A stretch of DNA of 64,000 nucleotides from Trochalopteron elliotii (lineage: Eukaryota; Chordata; Aves; Passeriformes; Leiothrichidae), in contig JANPWX010020040.1 in assembly GCA_024734555.1 (NCBI GenBank), positions 1,764,241 through 1,828,240 on the forward strand. Reading direction: 5' to 3'. A program made the position numbers and the translations under genes. Every line of letters starts with the position of its first letter. The stretch's first letter is position 1. Below are positions 59,801-64,000 of the stretch, in pieces. Below the pieces are notes generated by a model that did no database searches, had not been told where the DNA came from, and saw only the letters and a program-made list of their open reading frames with translations.

Positions 59801-61296
59801 CACTCAAAAGGCAAACTTCATATGTGATCTGCACAGGCATCTGTGATCAGGGGAGAAGTATTTATGATGCACCTGCCATACTAGGAGCCCCAAAGCCACA
59901 GAACTATGGCTACGTATCAGTTAGGAGTGAATACTTGCAAGCACACACACATTTACTCTCTCTGCTAAGGAGTTATGATCCTCTCTACTCAGCCAAATGC
60001 CAAGACAGAAAGAACTCTCAAAATCTGCATATCACTCAAAGCATTTCACTCTAGAATACTTCATAATCATTCTCAGTGTGGTGTCTAGCAAGTCCTTAAC
60101 GTTCAGCAGTCAACTGGCTACGTCCCAGTGGACCCTGCACTGCTCCTGCTCAGAAGAGGCTAATGTGTCCTGACACTGGCAGCGACTACGAGCATAAGAA
60201 TCTTTCTGTGTCTTCACCATGTCACTGCTCATTTCATTACATAAGCTGATGACTGCCTCAGGAACAACCTGCAGGAATAAAAGCTCAGAGAGAGTCTTCT
60301 CTGCCTCCTGTGAAAGGACTTTGCTTATAGGGAGAGAGAAAATTTGCTCTTACTGTGACACTTTCACCACCATGCCAGCAGGACCTTACTGAAAACATGG
60401 AGGTGCCACGCTGGTTGTCTTAGAAAACAATGACTGATCACACTCAAGAACACACCACTTACTCACAAAGCACTTTGGCATTCATGGGCATGACTCATTC
60501 TTCTCAGAAATTTCCTCCACAAAAGCAATTTTAAAAGAATTTGCTGACACAATAAATTAAAAAGCTCAAATTTGCAATATTTGAGTATTTTAAACTTTGG
60601 CTCCAGCCTGCCACTCTCATTTCACCTTAAAAGGATACATTCAAAGAAGAGCACAATAATGGTTAGATTTACAGGTGGCAGCTCAGATCAAAAACTATGT
60701 TTATTTAGTCTAGAAAGGAGGATTAGAAAGGATACGACTGAGTATTTTCTTTAGACCCTGTCTCAAAATCCAATTCCATAAAATTCCAAACAGCCTAAGG
60801 TGATGTCAGCCACTGGAATCTCCAGCAGCAGTTCTTTACAGCCAAGAAGCTCTTCTTTTTTTTTTTCTTCAGAGAAAATGATATTAATGTAGCCAGCATC
60901 AGAATTTACCCATGCCAAGACAAAGTCTCACACTTCAGCAAATTAACAAATGCACACACCCTCAATGTTCAAAAGTGCAGTGGGAGCAAGAGTTGGAGGA
61001 AGACAAAAAATAGGAAGACAAAGAAAAGTACAGGAGAGCTCTCTCCTCCAGCAGTCACAGAAGCTGGGGAAAGACCACTACCCTGAACTGCTCAGGCAAG
61101 ACTGGCTGAAATTGAAGCCCCAGGAGTCAACCATACTTTGCAAAAGGATTCCACACAAAAAGAATTCTACCACTTTACAAGAGCCTTCCTGCAGCTACTT
61201 ACAGACCAATCTATTTCTGTCCACCATCCTGCAACAAACGTGCATGAATTAGCCTCAACTACCATTCATAAATTGTAGCAAAATAAGGAACAATGA

Positions 61297-61315
61297 GTTG
61301 TTGTTGTTGTTGTTA
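61297..61315. repeat. (GTT)n short microsatellite
   Basis: Six GTT units in a row in the 8.1 kb intron. Confidence 0.95.
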
Positions 61316-62039
61316 CAGCCCAAGTGAGACCTTTATTATTCCAAGTGATTACTGCAGGACAGTGTTCCTGTAAAACTTTCAACATTCTGCTGTTCCTTTT
61401 TCTTCTCCAAAGTAGCAGAGAATGTTCTACTGCTTGTAAAAACTCTCTATCATTGGACAACTAAGGATGAAAATTATGGAGAGTTTTAAAAAAGTGACGA
61501 GGTGAGCAGAATTAAAGTTCAACTTCCCTATTACTCTGCAAAGGACTTTTAATTACATCCAATAAAAATATGATTAGGTTTAAAAATAAAAGAGAACTAA
61601 GTATAAAATAATAGTGTTCCACTAATTTTACTTTTCAAAATTAATGTTGCTGCACCTTCTATTTTTCTTCAAAGAAATGTCAGGCAGAAATATCAAACTG
61701 TCCTCAGGGAAAAATCACAGCATCTGAGATTTAAGAAGAATCCCATGCTCAAATGAATTACTGTACTACTATTCACTAGGGAGCAGTGTATTATGAGGAA
61801 CAATGTAATAAAAGGCTTTTTTTAATATTAGAATATACCTCTATATATCAACAGTGGCAACAGTGTCCGAATAGCTCTAACATCTGACAAATTGTAACCA
61901 GGCTTCCCACCAATCTACTCTTTATGACAGTCTTTTTCTAATACAAGGCACGATAAAATAGAGTTGCAAGCATGAAGAACTTCAGAAATTACTAAAATAT
62001 TGTATGGCAAGAAATCCTGTATTGGTACAAATTATTAGC

Positions 62040-62240
62040 AGGTAAAATGGTCCACTGGATAAGGATAATCAGAGAGAAAATATTCCTAGCTGCACCAGAG
62101 ACTTATTGCATGACCTTGAGCAAGTCACTTAATTTCTCTAATTTTCCAAATTTTCCTATATAAAATGAAAAAGGACAGTAGTGCCTGCCAATTATTGCAC
62201 AGACATAAGGGATCTATGTCAAAAAGCATTTAATTATTAC
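62040..62240 (+). mobile_element. MIR-like (CORE-SINE) relic
   Basis: The order of blocks follows a tRNA-derived MIR SINE: a CACTGGATAAGGATAA segment, an ATTCCTAGCTGCACCAGAG segment, then TGACCTTGAGCAAGTCACTT (the conserved core, nearly intact), TATATAAAATGAAAAAGGAC and AGTAGTGCCTGCC. A degraded AAAAAGCATTTAATTATT tail follows. MIR spread before the amniote radiation, so this is an old insertion and its core is unusually readable for a bird genome. Confidence 0.7.
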
Positions 62241-63073
62241 CAGAGAACCTACAGTTCTAGAAAAATTTTGCCTTTAAAAGTTCTAAGTACGTACAATAAC
62301 TTTCAGCCCAAAGGACTTGGGATCATCTCACATGAGCTTCCTAATGGCAAAGCTTTTAAAGGCCCACGTGCTCCTTCTCATTTTTTCAGCCACTCCATAA
62401 GAAACAGATTTTCAAAGATTCTGAGGTGTTAGGGACAAAGAGTAGGACAAAAAAATCTCCTCACTTTAACTCAACCTCCTTTACCTTTGAGAATGTAGCA
62501 AGCATGGGAATGAAACTTAGAAAAAGACTTTTGCTAAAGCTGAGAAACTTGCACTATTTCTACCTCTCCTTTCAAGAAACAGGTAGAATCTGGAGAAATT
62601 AATGGAAGCAAGAAGAAGTTTAGCTAGGTGAGTAAAAATTACACAGGCAAATCATTATCAACATGTTTCAGCCAGAAGATCGGCAATGGACGTTTAATGT
62701 GGCCTTCTACACAAAAGCTTACCTCAGTGCCAAATAATAAGCACTACAAAGTTTCATAGAAACAAAGTCTGTCATTTCTGAAAGCAGAATGTGTACACTT
62801 GATACACACAACAAAACAAAATCCTAGCCCCTGTCATTAGGTTATTACAGATTAAGTATTGCTGGTCAAGACATTTTGGCCTCTGTTTTAAACATATATT
62901 TAGAGGCTCAGGAAGCAAGGAAAAACCAACCAGGCTGTTTCATACCTTTTCCAGAAAGAAAAAATACCTTGTGCAAATATTCAGGTTTTTAATGCAGCTC
63001 TACATTGCTTGATGTTAATTAGAGAAAAGACACTCTTTAAACTTAATGCATTTTCAGGTGATGCTTCTTCTTA

Positions 63074-64000
<927 letters not shown>

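Overview
The window looks like avian (bird) nuclear DNA. It is AT-rich and intron-dominated. It carries 3' fragments of CR1 retrotransposons, the main LINE family of birds, plus LTR-like blocks with features I associate with bird endogenous retroviruses. There are vertebrate-type GT-AG splice sites, CTCF-type motifs and a small CpG cluster. Nothing bacterial, no operon and no CRISPR array is present. Nearly all open reading frames are chance stop-free stretches or lie in repeats.

The only gene I can support lies on the minus strand and spans the whole window. Three coding exons, in transcription order 63169-63075, 54968-54853 and 3861-3734, join in one open frame of 113 residues. The sequence is a charged coiled coil that I recognise as the KIAA1328 (hinderin) family. 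The gene starts beyond the right edge and continues past the left edge.

The most notable feature is the intron between the second and third exons (54852 down to 3862, 50,991 bp). It starts with a perfect U12-type donor, ATATCCTTT, and has a near-consensus U12 branch site 15 nt before an AC terminus. Only that AT-AC junction joins these two exons in frame. It is therefore a very long minor-spliceosome AT-AC intron. The other complete intron (54969-63074, 8,106 bp) is an ordinary GT-AG intron.

Layout by coordinate: 1-3733 is partial intron with an LTR-like block at about 0.66-1.07 kb. At 3734-3861 is an exon. From 3862 to 54852 is the giant AT-AC intron, holding an LTR-like block (8.7-9.1 kb), an isolated CpG cluster (12.87-13.08 kb), a strong CTCF-type site (23.56 kb), a GATA microsatellite (25.15 kb), a CR1 end (27.1-27.4 kb), a TATA-bearing LTR-like block (27.7-28.4 kb), several short duplications, a weaker CTCF-like site (49.07 kb) and a second CR1 end (50.7 kb). 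At 54853-54968 is an exon. From 54969 to 63074 is the second intron, with a MIR-like SINE relic at about 62.04-62.24 kb. At 63075-63169 is an exon. From 63170 to 64000 is partial intron with a perfect CTCF-type core at 63.83 kb.

I could not run alignments, so family names rest on recognition of sequence patterns. Repeat boundaries are approximate.
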